A stretch of DNA of 28,239 bases, from the NCBI GenBank assembly GCA_041499035.1, contig JBGQJK010000011.1, positions 1 to 28,239 of the forward strand, in the 5' to 3' direction. Every line of letters begins with the position of its first letter. Positions within the stretch are counted from its first letter, which is position 1. The stretch is from DATFUL01 sp041499035. GTDB lineage: Bacteria > Patescibacteriota > Microgenomatia > UBA8517. The notes under the pieces were generated by a model, which made no database searches, was not told the DNA's origin, and saw only the letters and a list, made by a program, of their open reading frames with translations. Positions 19,792 through 27,686 of the stretch are shown piece by piece. The position numbers were made by a program, and so were the translations under genes.

Positions 19792-20093
19792 GTACCTCGA
19801 GACATTTTTGAAGTTATTATTCTTATAGCTCCTGAAAATAAACTATTCGAAAGCAATCGCGCGTGTGCATTACTAAACCCAATTATTATGTCATTCATTT
19901 GTTCTTTGGTTATTAAACCGTCTCTTGCTTGTCCCTTTATTACGGCCCATTCGATTAAGTGAGGTTCAAAATTACTTGGAATAGTTCCATTAAAATGCGA
20001 GATAATTTGGGGCGACAAACTGCTCCAACTCGGGGAATCCGATACTCTGTATTCAACAAACTTATCAAAAGACTTTTTGGGTCTTTCGGTCAT
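19788..20093 (-). CDS. Hypothetical protein (101 aa)
   Basis: I do not recognise this protein. It reads MTERPKKSFDKFVEYRVSDSPSW, then ISHFNGTIPSNFEPHLIEWAVIKGQ and a helical C-terminal half; it is soluble, with no signal or membrane segment. Its reality is supported by a consensus extended -10 promoter (20100-20108) 6 nt before the ATG. It follows the penicillin-binding protein on the same strand with a 21-nt gap and overlaps the convergent pheT stop by 4 nt. Confidence 0.6.
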   Translation of the reverse strand: MTERPKKSFDKFVEYRVSDSPSWSSLSPQIISHFNGTIPSNFEPHLIEWAVIKGQARDGLITKEQMNDIIIGFSNAHARLLSNSLFSGAIRIITSKMSRGT

Positions 20094-20099
20094 CGCCTT

Positions 20100-20108
20100 A
20101 TTATAGCA
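20100..20108 (-). promoter_or_regulatory. Extended -10 promoter of the 101-residue gene
   Basis: Minus strand TGC followed by TATAAT, a full extended -10 consensus, 6 nt before ATG 20093. Confidence 0.7.
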
Positions 20109-20114
20109 TCAAAA

Positions 20115-22679
20115 TCAAGGGGTTGCAGTTGGGGAAGGGGTTGGAGTAGCAGCATTCCAGGCTTCACCTACCCCGATTGTTATACCTCTGTCAGACTTGT
20201 GCCCCTGAGCATCGGTCGCTTCTGCTTTAAGTGAGTAAACACCGATGGGAAGGGTAATCGGACCACAGCTATAACTGTTTTGACCGCTACTGAAACTGCA
20301 TTTAGTGCTGCCGTTGATTTGTAGATCGGCAGAAGCAATAGCCGAGCTGGAATTCGCCGTAAAAGTTATTGTAAAAGGATTTGGGTCAGGAGAAATATTG
20401 GACGTTTGGTCCGTTGGAGAAGTAAATTCAACGTCTACCGGATTTCCCGTACCGCAATAGTTAGACGGCGGCTTGTACCGAGAGTCGCCTTGAGTATTAA
20501 GCCAATTTAATATGCCTTCCTGCCACTTATTAGGTCCACCCGGTGCTGCAGTAGGGTCTTCTTCTTTAAAGACAAAGTACTCTTTAGTATCGTAATTCCC
20601 TGCCGCGATATCGCTCGGGTTGGCTAGGTTTCCGTCGCTTTTGCATACTTTTAACTTTGTATGAACTGGGTCATTACCCGCAGGTTCCGTTCCTTTGATG
20701 AACGTTTCACTTCGGCTTGGAAATCCGTCATGAGCCGCATAGCCCGAAACAGAATCAACTTGAGCGGTAATTATATTTTGTGGAATGTCAAAATTTAATT
20801 TTGGTTTATTAGACAGAACAGCAACTACAATTTTGTGCCATATTGGGGAAGCTCCGCTAATTCCCGAGGCAACATTTAACATCGGGGAGTTATCGTTATT
20901 GCCGACCCAAACACCGACCATGGCGTTATCGTTGCCCCCTATTGTCCAATTATCACGCTTGTCGTTTGTGGTTCCAGTTTTAACCATTACATTTAAATCC
21001 GGTACTTTTAGATATGAGTTTGCACCAAATTCCGCCGTTCTGGCATCATTATCAGAAAGAATTGAGCTCATTAAGTAAGCCTGTTGTTCGGTTAAAACCT
21101 GTTTGCCTTTCTGCGGGTGGTTGTCCTCCAGCACCTTACCGTTTGAGTCAACAACTTTTAAAATCGCAACCGGATCAATTCTGTCACCCTTATTTACAAA
21201 TGCCGAATACGCATCGGCCATGTCAAGTAAACGTACTTCACCTCCGCCCAGAGTTAGGGACAGACCGACATGCTTAAGCGTGTCTGTAGTAGGAGGAAGA
21301 GTTGTGATGCCCATATCAGTAGCGGTCGAAAGCACGTCTTTAATTCCCACCTTCGCCAGCATTTTAACCGCAGGAATATTACGTGAATTTGCAAGGGCAT
21401 AACGAACTTGGATGGGCCCGACAAATTTATTATCGTAATTAACCGGAACATAATCGGGTTGTCCTACACCACCGGGAAACGTTGTAGGAACATCTATCAA
21501 AAGAGTCGAAGCGGTATAGCCTTTTTTAAGCGCAGTAACGTAAGTGAAAGGTTTAAACGAACTCCCTGGCTGCCTAAGGGCGGTAACAACATTATATTGA
21601 CCTACATTAGGATCATTGAAATCCTTTGATCCAACCATACTCAGTATTTCTCCTGTTTCGGGATTAATTACAACTGCGGCTCCGTTTGTAATGTGCTGGG
21701 AAATTACTTTTGTAACTTCATCGGAAACTATCTGCTGGGCCTGGTTTTGTAAATCCAAATCGAGCGTTGTAGTTACTTTTAATCCACCTTGTTCGACTGC
21801 AGCCTGGCCATACCTATCCCCGAGAATTTTTTCTACATACTGTACAAAATGCGGAGCCTTAAAACCGGCACCCCGGCTCTGGAAGGAAACATTGGGAAGC
21901 GCAGCATTTACCGATTTCTCCTGCGCTGGGGTAATGTATCCGTCTTCGCGCATTCTTCTTAAAACATCCCCGGCCCTTTGAATATAAGCCTTTGGGGTTG
22001 AAGAATACGGTGAATAATTTGAAGGACTTTGAGGCATACCTGCCAGAATTACACATTCGGTAAGATCCAAGTCTTTTACATCTTTACCAAAATAAGTTTG
22101 GGCGGCGGCTCCAACGCCCCAGGCGGTACCGCCATATGGAACCTCGTTTAAATACATTTGTAGAATTTGATCTTTGGTGTATTTCTTTTCAATCTCAAGA
22201 CTAAGAACAAATTCTTTAATTTTCCGCGGAAGCGTTCTGTCATCCGTCAAAAGGGCATTTTTAACCAACTGCTGAGTTAAGGTGGAACCGCCCTCAGCCC
22301 GCCCAGTTGTAAATATCCTGGAAAAACCCCTTAGCATTCCGAACACATCGAAGCCGGGGTGGGTATAAAAATTTTTATCTTCAATAGATATAGTGGCCTG
22401 GCGCAGGTATAGAGGAATATCGCCTAAATTTTCGGGAGTCCTGTTTTGATTTGCATACACGTCATAAAGAATCTTGCCGTTCCTATCCATTATCTGTGTT
22501 GAATAGCCTGTCTGGCGGACAATTTTATCCGGTGAGGGGAGTGTTAAAGAGAGGAGAGGAATCCCCACAAAAAAAAGAATAATAAGAAGAATTGCTCCTA
22601 CGAATGCCAGTTTGGCAAGCCTGACAAGCCTTCTGCTTTTTGACAGCTCTGATCTATATCTTCTTCGGTCCCTCCACAT
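20115..22679 (-). CDS. Class A penicillin-binding protein (PBP1A-like) with C-terminal Ig-like domain
   Basis: An 854-residue bifunctional wall synthase. A basic cytoplasmic N-terminus and one membrane helix (residues 24-45) are followed by the GT51 glycosyltransferase (catalytic Glu100 in SIEDKNF, then GGSTLTQQLVKN at 130-141 and the EVPYGG region) and a transpeptidase with S373xxK376, S431RN and K566TG. All catalytic residues are present. Beyond the usual end there is an Ig/Big-like domain (about 760-840: VEFTSPTDQTSN...YSLKAEATDAQGHKS) and a Pro/Thr/Ser tail (TPTPSPTATP). It polymerises and cross-links peptidoglycan; the extra domain may bind the wall. ATG 22679 lies 7 nt after TACAAT with an extended TG (22687-22695). 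Confidence 0.96.
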   Translation of the reverse strand: MWRDRRRYRSELSKSRRLVRLAKLAFVGAILLIILFFVGIPLLSLTLPSPDKIVRQTGYSTQIMDRNGKILYDVYANQNRTPENLGDIPLYLRQATISIEDKNFYTHPGFDVFGMLRGFSRIFTTGRAEGGSTLTQQLVKNALLTDDRTLPRKIKEFVLSLEIEKKYTKDQILQMYLNEVPYGGTAWGVGAAAQTYFGKDVKDLDLTECVILAGMPQSPSNYSPYSSTPKAYIQRAGDVLRRMREDGYITPAQEKSVNAALPNVSFQSRGAGFKAPHFVQYVEKILGDRYGQAAVEQGGLKVTTTLDLDLQNQAQQIVSDEVTKVISQHITNGAAVVINPETGEILSMVGSKDFNDPNVGQYNVVTALRQPGSSFKPFTYVTALKKGYTASTLLIDVPTTFPGGVGQPDYVPVNYDNKFVGPIQVRYALANSRNIPAVKMLAKVGIKDVLSTATDMGITTLPPTTDTLKHVGLSLTLGGGEVRLLDMADAYSAFVNKGDRIDPVAILKVVDSNGKVLEDNHPQKGKQVLTEQQAYLMSSILSDNDARTAEFGANSYLKVPDLNVMVKTGTTNDKRDNWTIGGNDNAMVGVWVGNNDNSPMLNVASGISGASPIWHKIVVAVLSNKPKLNFDIPQNIITAQVDSVSGYAAHDGFPSRSETFIKGTEPAGNDPVHTKLKVCKSDGNLANPSDIAAGNYDTKEYFVFKEEDPTAAPGGPNKWQEGILNWLNTQGDSRYKPPSNYCGTGNPVDVEFTSPTDQTSNISPDPNPFTITFTANSSSAIASADLQINGSTKCSFSSGQNSYSCGPITLPIGVYSLKAEATDAQGHKSDRGITIGVGEAWNAATPTPSPTATP

Positions 22680-22686
22680 TTATCTG

Positions 22687-22695
22687 ATTGTACCA
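22687..22695 (-). promoter_or_regulatory. Extended -10 promoter of the PBP gene
   Basis: Minus strand TGG followed by TACAAT, 7 nt before ATG 22679. TTGTTT lies 17 nt further upstream as a partial -35. Confidence 0.65.
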
Positions 22696-22716
22696 AGACT
22701 GTGAAAAACAAACAAA

Positions 22717-22745
22717 TTGTAATTTTAGGAAAAGAGTTATAAAAT
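22717..22745 (+). promoter_or_regulatory. Promoter of the HIT gene
   Basis: TTGTAA (22717-22722), a 17-nt spacer and TAAAAT (22740-22745), 11 nt before ATG 22757. This supports that internal ATG rather than the earlier in-frame one at 22688. Confidence 0.65.
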
Positions 22746-22756
22746 CACCAAGCAAT

Positions 22757-23203
22757 ATGTCAAGGAATTGCGCAATATGTCAATGGGTCACTGAACTCCC
22801 AACCTCCCCATTTTTAATTAAAGAATTTTCGACCGGATATGCCGTCTTAAGTAAATATCAATATAATAAAGGCTATGTTCTTTTTCTTTATAAAAAACAT
22901 ATCACTGAATTACATCAACTAAAAGATAGGGAGAGGAAAAGATTTTTATATGAGATGTCACTTGTTGCAAAGGCTATATTTAAAACTGTGAAGCCAGCCA
23001 AAATGAATTATGAATTATTAGGAAATACCGAGCCGCATCTTCATTGGCATTTAATTCCGAGATACAGAGGTGAAAAGTTTTCAGATAGTCCAGTCTGGTT
23101 AGTCAAAAAAAACATCCGCCAGTCAAAAAAATATATGCTTAGCGAAAAAGGGGTCGAAGTACTCAGGTCTAAGATTTTGAAGAATCTCGATGGAGTTTAT
23201 TAA
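22757..23203 (+). CDS. HIT family nucleotide hydrolase
   Basis: A 148-residue histidine-triad protein. The active-site HLHWHLIPRY gives HxHxHxxP, with the middle-to-last His acting as the nucleophile that hydrolyses nucleotide phosphoramidates or dinucleoside polyphosphates. The N-terminus has CAIC, often a zinc pair in HIT proteins, and KGYVLFLYKKHITELHQL is the usual strand-helix before the core. The start MSRNCAICQWV (22757) is preferred because the family begins here and a promoter ends 11 nt upstream. The gene overlaps the convergent nucleotidyltransferase by 35 nt. Confidence 0.92.
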   Translation: MSRNCAICQWVTELPTSPFLIKEFSTGYAVLSKYQYNKGYVLFLYKKHITELHQLKDRERKRFLYEMSLVAKAIFKTVKPAKMNYELLGNTEPHLHWHLIPRYRGEKFSDSPVWLVKKNIRQSKKYMLSEKGVEVLRSKILKNLDGVY

Positions 23204-23903
23204 GATCCTCCGGGTTGGCAAAATGATACCACGAATCCTCATATATATTGGCAAATACATTTTCCCCATTTTTAACTGACTGAGCTATTACCTTAGATAG
23301 CGCCTTTACCTCACTAAACTTTTCCAAATAATTATATGAAGATTTTCCGAATCCCCAGATAGTCATATCCCGCAAATGGTCTTGGTCAGGATTTTCTGGT
23401 GGTGGGTACTGAAATTCAGAAACCCAATTTCCTCTCACTTTGGCAACACCATGGGTGTCCGCTTCAAAAACTCTCGGCGAAACTGAAACCCCAAGTGACG
23501 CACCGCTTTCAACAGCCAAATGCATAGCATTAACATAAACAGAATCCGACGCAAGAATAATATCGCCAGCGGTTGCGATAAAAGGAGGTTTTACTTTACC
23601 TTCAAGTGAGCGGAATAGATCAACTGTCCTCTGTCCGCCAGTATCATAAATAAAGTCCATAACCATATTTCTAGGCTTATTTTTACTCACGTATTCGTAA
23701 ACATCTTTAGCACGGTAGGAAAGACAAACCATTACCTTCGTATTTCCAAATGCGCGCGCCAAGGAATCAAGCACGTAACCAAGAATTGGCTTACCTTCAA
23801 CAGGCAAAAGGCACTTTTGACGCTCATTCGTAAGCTCACCCATCCTTTGCCCGCGTCCACCTGCAAGAATCGCGACCTCAGCCGAAGTAAATTCGTGACT
23901 CAT
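23169..23903 (-). CDS. Nucleotidyltransferase (sugar-phosphate NTP transferase family)
   Basis: A 244-residue GT-A-like nucleotidyltransferase. The signature VAILAGGRGQRMGELTNERQKCLLPVEGKPILGY is the NTP-binding loop (GGxGxRM...K.L.PV.GKP). FIATAGDIIL carries the metal-binding Asp and YHFANPEDL a typical C-terminal element. Such enzymes activate sugar phosphates to NDP-sugars for glycans. It is compact, with no left-handed beta helix, so it is not GlmU; RfbA- or HddC-like enzymes are closer in form. The sugar cannot be told. ATG 23903 is 7 nt after TATAAT (23911-23916), so it is leaderless. It is divergent from tyrS and overlaps HIT convergently. Confidence 0.88.
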   Translation of the reverse strand: MSHEFTSAEVAILAGGRGQRMGELTNERQKCLLPVEGKPILGYVLDSLARAFGNTKVMVCLSYRAKDVYEYVSKNKPRNMVMDFIYDTGGQRTVDLFRSLEGKVKPPFIATAGDIILASDSVYVNAMHLAVESGASLGVSVSPRVFEADTHGVAKVRGNWVSEFQYPPPENPDQDHLRDMTIWGFGKSSYNYLEKFSEVKALSKVIAQSVKNGENVFANIYEDSWYHFANPEDLNKLHRDSSKS

Positions 23904-23910
23904 TGGAGAA

Positions 23911-23916
23911 ATTATA
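23911..23916 (-). promoter_or_regulatory. -10 box of the nucleotidyltransferase gene
   Basis: Minus strand TATAAT, 7 nt before ATG 23903, with TTGATT 16 nt further upstream as the -35. It is divergent from the tyrS promoter within the same 82-nt gap. Confidence 0.7.
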
Positions 23917-23947
23917 GGCTAAGAACGCAAATAATCAACCAATGCTC

Positions 23948-23976
23948 TTGGATTAAATACTTATTAGATTTATAAT
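23948..23976 (+). promoter_or_regulatory. Promoter of tyrS
   Basis: TTGGAT (23948-23953), a 17-nt spacer and TATAAT (23971-23976), 9 nt before ATG 23986. It leaves no room for a riboswitch or attenuator, unlike thrS and pheST. Confidence 0.75.
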
Positions 23977-23985
23977 TACTAGGCA

Positions 23986-25131
23986 ATGGACAATATTGAC
24001 GAACTTTTAACAAGAGGCGTGGAACAAATTTTGCCTGATAAAAAGGGGCTTGCCTCTTTAATGGCTAAAAAGAAAATAAAACTTTACCTGGGAATTGATC
24101 CCACGGGTTCCAGGCTTCACTTGGGGCATTCAATAGCATTAAGAAAGTTACAGCAATTTGCGGATTTGGGACACGAGACAATTCTTTTATTCGGAACGGG
24201 GACTGTTCTTGCGGGTGATCCTTCACAGCGGGAAAGCGCCAGGGCAAAAATCGCGGCTGAACAAATCAACAGCAATGTTTCGACATGGAAAGATCAGGTA
24301 AAAAGCATTATCGACTTCAACAAAGTTAACATTATGTTTAACGGCGAATGGCTTTTAAAATTAACACTTAGGGATATTATCGAAATTGCATCAAATATTA
24401 GCGCTGTACAGCTTTTCAAGCGCGATATGTTCCAAAAAAGAATCGAAAAGGGTGATACTATCTGGACCCATGAACTTTTGTATCCGCTTCTTCAAGGCTA
24501 TGACTCGGTGGCAATGAACGTTGATCTGGAGATAGGAGGAACCGATCAAACCTTCAACATGTTAATTGGCCGGGAGCTGCAGGAAAAAATGAATAAACAC
24601 CAGAAATACGTTTTATCGGTTCCTATGATTACCGGTACCGACGGGAAACAAATGAGCAAAAGTTCGGGCAATTGTGTTTGGCTCGACGATACACCCGATG
24701 GTATGTTTGGCAAAATTATGTCAATCTCCGATTCACAAATATTACCGTATTTTAGGCTTTTAACGAACGTCCCGTTACAAGAAATCGATAAATTAGAAAA
24801 GGGCCACCCGCTTGAAGCAAAGAAGAGACTTGCGAGTGAAATTGTAACAATGTACCACTCAGAGAAAGACGCAGAAGAAGCACAAAAGACATTTGCTCAA
24901 ACTTTTCAGGACAAAAAGCCGGTATTCAATATAAAAGTTAAAGCCGAGGAAACTTTGGCAAAGACACTTATTCCTTTTTCTCCGCGAAATAGTATGGCAT
25001 CTGTAAAAGAACTTTTACGTCAGGGTGCTGTGGATATTAACGGTACCAAAGCAACTGAAGGCTCAATCAAACTTAAAGTTGGAGATGAAGTAAAGGTTGG
25101 AGAGAGAACATTTCTTAAAGTTTCAAAATAA
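23986..25131 (+). CDS. tyrS: Tyrosyl-tRNA synthetase
   Basis: A 381-residue class I synthetase. HLGH (the HIGH motif) lies in GIDPTGSRLHLGHSIAL, the tyrosine and anticodon region has EIGGTDQTFNMLIGRELQ, and KQMSKSSGN is the KMSKS loop. The C-terminal S4-like RNA-binding domain is present (SVKELLRQGAVDINGTKATEG...VGDEVKVGERTFLKV). The GGTDQ pattern fits the shorter TyrRS type rather than the 424-residue E. coli form. The message should be nearly leaderless. A 22-bp palindrome follows 5 nt after the stop. Confidence 0.96.
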   Translation: MDNIDELLTRGVEQILPDKKGLASLMAKKKIKLYLGIDPTGSRLHLGHSIALRKLQQFADLGHETILLFGTGTVLAGDPSQRESARAKIAAEQINSNVSTWKDQVKSIIDFNKVNIMFNGEWLLKLTLRDIIEIASNISAVQLFKRDMFQKRIEKGDTIWTHELLYPLLQGYDSVAMNVDLEIGGTDQTFNMLIGRELQEKMNKHQKYVLSVPMITGTDGKQMSKSSGNCVWLDDTPDGMFGKIMSISDSQILPYFRLLTNVPLQEIDKLEKGHPLEAKKRLASEIVTMYHSEKDAEEAQKTFAQTFQDKKPVFNIKVKAEETLAKTLIPFSPRNSMASVKELLRQGAVDINGTKATEGSIKLKVGDEVKVGERTFLKVSK

Positions 25132-25136
25132 TCGAG

Positions 25137-25158
25137 TATGATGCATCGATGCATCATA
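25137..25158. repeat. Perfect 22-bp palindrome after tyrS
   Basis: TATGATGCATC (25137-25147) is followed exactly by its reverse complement. It contains two tandem copies of the self-complementary GATGCATC. No T-run follows, so it is not an obvious terminator; it sits 12 nt before the 34-residue gene. Confidence 0.9.
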
Positions 25159-25170
25159 TGGAAATAAAAT

Positions 25171-25275
25171 ATGATTGGGAAAAAAGGTAAAAAAATATTT
25201 GTAGTTATAACTATAATTGCCTCACTGGCGCTTTTGGGTAGTGCTATTCTCCCATACATTATTTACGGACGCTAA
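25171..25275 (+). CDS. Small single-span membrane protein (34 aa)
   Basis: ATG 25171 to TAA encodes MIGKKGKKIF, one hydrophobic helix (VVITIIASLALLGSAILPYIIY) and GR. The lysine-rich start should stay in the cytoplasm. A GGAA lies a few bases upstream as a poor Shine-Dalgarno, with TAAAAT directly before the ATG. It resembles in layout the 40-residue membrane peptide at 3219 (basic start, one helix, short basic end). Family unknown. Confidence 0.5.
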   Translation: MIGKKGKKIFVVITIIASLALLGSAILPYIIYGR

Positions 25276-25282
25276 TTAACTC

Positions 25283-25311
25283 TTGACTTCGTATTTTCTT
25301 CGGCATAATCT
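25283..25311 (+). promoter_or_regulatory. Promoter of the MazG-like gene with the repeated CTTCG block
   Basis: TTGACT (25283-25288) begins a 21-bp block (25283-25303) identical to that of the polymerase cassette promoter; CTTCG occurs at 25287-25291 and 25298-25302, an 11-bp period. The -10 is CATAAT (25304-25309, 15-nt spacer) or TAATCT (25306-25311, 17-nt spacer). ATG 25318 follows within 8 nt. Confidence 0.7.
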
Positions 25312-25317
25312 TTTCTT

Positions 25318-25632
25318 ATGAGTTTAAGAAAAATACAAAAAGAAGTGGACGACTGGATTTCACAATATAAACTCGGCTATTTTAAACCTCTGGAAATTTT
25401 GGCAAGACTTACCGAAGAGGTAGGAGAAGTCGCAAGGGAACTTAACCATATGTTTGGCCCCAAAAAGAAAAAGCCAACAGAATCCAAAACTGATCTAGAG
25501 ATGGAACTGGGTGATGTAATTTACACAGTTGTATGTCTTGCAAACTCTTTAGATATCGACCTAGATAAGGCATTTGAAAAAGTAATGAGGAAGATTAACA
25601 AAAGGGATAAAAATAGATGGGAAAAGAAATAG
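25318..25632 (+). CDS. MazG-like NTP pyrophosphohydrolase
   Basis: A 104-residue all-alpha pyrophosphohydrolase. LTEEVGEVARELN carries the EExxE metal site and ELGDVIYTVVCLANSLDID the ExxD site; DLDKAFEKVMRKINKRDKNRW is the typical C-terminal helix of the short YpjD-like MazG group. It hydrolyses (d)NTPs to NMP and pyrophosphate, cleaning damaged or excess nucleotides. Its promoter shares a 21-bp block with the error-prone polymerase cassette. recG follows 14 nt downstream but has its own -10 (25635-25640). Confidence 0.92.
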   Translation: MSLRKIQKEVDDWISQYKLGYFKPLEILARLTEEVGEVARELNHMFGPKKKKPTESKTDLEMELGDVIYTVVCLANSLDIDLDKAFEKVMRKINKRDKNRWEKK

Positions 25633-25634
25633 TG

Positions 25635-25640
25635 TAAAAT
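25635..25640 (+). promoter_or_regulatory. -10 box of recG
   Basis: TAAAAT overlapping the space after the MazG-like stop, 6 nt before ATG 25647. Confidence 0.5.
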
Positions 25641-25646
25641 CAGCTC

Positions 25647-27656
25647 ATGCTTCAATTAGAGGATAATGTTAGTTTTCTTCCTAAAATCGGCCCCTATTTT
25701 GCAAGGATGTTCGAGAAATTAGGGATTCATACTATCGAGAATCTTTTTTACCACGTTCCAAGTAGATACTTGGACTATTCATTAGTGACAACAATCAATA
25801 AACTCCGTGCGGGCGAAACCGTAACCATCCACGCAACAATAGTTTCGGTCAAAAATATATTCAGTAAGCGCGGACTTAGGATGCAAATCGGTTCGGTAGA
25901 AGACTCGACAGGAAAACTTATGGTAGTTTGGTTTAACCAGCCTTTTTTAATTAGAACTTTATATCCGGGACGGCTTGTTTCACTTTCCGGCAAGGTTGGG
26001 TTTTTCAACCGAAAACTATGCTTAAGCTCCCCTGACTATGAAATTCTTGACTCTGAAGAAAAAGAAACATTCCACACCGGCAGGTTTGTGCCGGTTTATG
26101 CCGAAACTGCGGGCCTTTCTTCAAAGTGGATTAGAACCAAAATCCGCACTGCTTTTGAAACTGTTTCAATTTCGGAATATCTCCCGCAAGAAATTTTGGA
26201 AAGAGTCAAACTTGCGGACTTTAAAGAAGCAATACGGGAAGTTCACTTCCCTAAAGATTTAAAAGAAGTTGAGGAAGGGCGCCGTCGACTGGCTTTTAAC
26301 GAACTTCTTGCCTTGCAGCTCAAAAGCGAGTTCAGAAAATTAAACTGGAGCAAAACACGCGTTGCGAACAAATTAACAATTAACAAATTAACAATTAACG
26401 ATTTTGTTGAGAAGCTGCCATTCAAATTAACTGATTCACAAAAAATAGCAATTGATGAGATCCTAGGCGATTTAGGAAAAGACGTTCCGATGAACAGACT
26501 CTTGGAGGGAGACGTAGGGAGCGGTAAAACAGTTGTAGCTGCAGTTGGGGCTTTTGCGTCCTTCCTTAACGGCTATCAAACATTAATCATGGCTCCCACC
26601 CAAATCCTGGCCAACCAACATTATCAAACACTCAAAAGATTGTTCGACAAATTTAATATTCGAATTTCCTTAATCACCTCCGATGTTAAAAAAATTGAAC
26701 TTGGGAGAAGCGATATTTTCATAGGTACCCATTCCCTCCTTAAAACCAAAACTGATTTCGATAAAGTGGCTTTTGTAGTAATTGATGAACAGCACAGATT
26801 TGGTGTTGAACAGAGAGCACATTTAGTCAAACGGTCGGGAACACCGCACGTTTTAACTATGACGGCAACACCAATCCCACGAACCGTTGCACTAACCACA
26901 TACGGCGACCTTGATCTTTCAATTCTAAAAGAGATGCCAAAGGGTCGCATTAAAGTTATCACCTGGGTAGTATCGGAAAAGAAAAGACTTGGTGCATATG
27001 ACTGGATAGAAAAGCAGGTTAACCAAAACAAATCTCAAGCTTTTATAGTTTGCCCGCTAATTGAAGACTCGGAAGTCGAGACTCTGGCAGATGTTAAATC
27101 CGTAACATCCGAATTTGAAAAATTAAAAAAGATATTTGTCAAAAGAAGACTCGGGCTCCTTCATGGAAGACTCAAGCCAAAGGAAAAAGAAGATATTCTT
27201 AGGAGCTTCAGATCGGGGAGTATCGACATTCTTGTTTCAACTCCCGTAGTTGAAGTTGGAATTGACATCCCAAATGCCACAATAATGGTAATTGAAGCTT
27301 CCGAAAGGTTCGGCCTAGCACAGCTTCACCAACTCAGGGGCAGGGTGGGTAGAGGAGAGAAACAGTCATATTGCTTACTATTTAGCAACTTTCACTCAGG
27401 GACGGCCTACACGCGGCTTAAAGCGATGGAAAAGAGTCACTCCGGCTTTGAACTGGCAGAGCTGGACCTGAAAATGAGAGGTCCCGGCGAAATCTTCGGC
27501 ACTGCCCAATCGGGGTTTCCTGAACTCAAAGTCGCCAGCTGGGCCGATTTTGAACTGATCAAATCCGCAAAAGACGCAGCTACCGATGTTATCAAAAACC
27601 CTCAAAAGTACCCTGTGCTGACAAAGAGCATTGAAAAACATTTGCTTGTTGCCTAA
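25647..27656 (+). CDS. recG: ATP-dependent DNA helicase RecG
   Basis: A 669-residue branch-migration helicase that rescues stalled forks. The N-terminal wedge/OB part starts LPKIGPYFARMFEKLGIHTIENLFYHVPSRYLDYS. Helicase motifs follow: GDVGSGKTVVAA (Walker A), VVIDEQHRFG (DExH), TMTATPIPRT (III), VSTPVVEVGIDIPNAT (V) and QLRGRVGRG (VI), then the RecG C-terminal region MRGPGEIFGTAQSG. The length is normal. Between wedge and helicase, residues NKLTI occur twice in a row, encoded by an exact 15-bp tandem repeat (26367-26396). ATG 25647 is 6 nt after TAAAAT. Confidence 0.97.
   Translation: MLQLEDNVSFLPKIGPYFARMFEKLGIHTIENLFYHVPSRYLDYSLVTTINKLRAGETVTIHATIVSVKNIFSKRGLRMQIGSVEDSTGKLMVVWFNQPFLIRTLYPGRLVSLSGKVGFFNRKLCLSSPDYEILDSEEKETFHTGRFVPVYAETAGLSSKWIRTKIRTAFETVSISEYLPQEILERVKLADFKEAIREVHFPKDLKEVEEGRRRLAFNELLALQLKSEFRKLNWSKTRVANKLTINKLTINDFVEKLPFKLTDSQKIAIDEILGDLGKDVPMNRLLEGDVGSGKTVVAAVGAFASFLNGYQTLIMAPTQILANQHYQTLKRLFDKFNIRISLITSDVKKIELGRSDIFIGTHSLLKTKTDFDKVAFVVIDEQHRFGVEQRAHLVKRSGTPHVLTMTATPIPRTVALTTYGDLDLSILKEMPKGRIKVITWVVSEKKRLGAYDWIEKQVNQNKSQAFIVCPLIEDSEVETLADVKSVTSEFEKLKKIFVKRRLGLLHGRLKPKEKEDILRSFRSGSIDILVSTPVVEVGIDIPNATIMVIEASERFGLAQLHQLRGRVGRGEKQSYCLLFSNFHSGTAYTRLKAMEKSHSGFELAELDLKMRGPGEIFGTAQSGFPELKVASWADFELIKSAKDAATDVIKNPQKYPVLTKSIEKHLLVA
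26367..26396 (+). repeat. In-frame 15-bp tandem duplication inside recG
   Basis: AACAAATTAACAATT occurs twice without a gap, encoding NKLTI-NKLTI in the linker between the wedge and helicase domains. The AT-rich iterated style is like the AATTTAC repeats before trigger factor. Confidence 0.9.
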
Positions 27657-27672
27657 AGTATCGATTTTCAGC

Positions 27673-27678
27673 TACAAT
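27673..27678 (+). promoter_or_regulatory. -10 box of rpmF
   Basis: TACAAT, 8 nt before ATG 27687 and 16 nt after the recG stop. Confidence 0.55.
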
Positions 27679-27686
27679 AGCGCATC

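Noticed and set aside
22688..22756. Longer N-terminus of the HIT protein (start at 22688)
   Set aside because: The HIT promoter lies inside this stretch and the family starts near the CAIC motif.
25264..25274. TTACGGACGCT matches the start of tRNA-Val (9175-9185)
   Set aside because: Only 11 nt match, within the end of a small ORF, with no attachment-site partner or integrase; probably chance.
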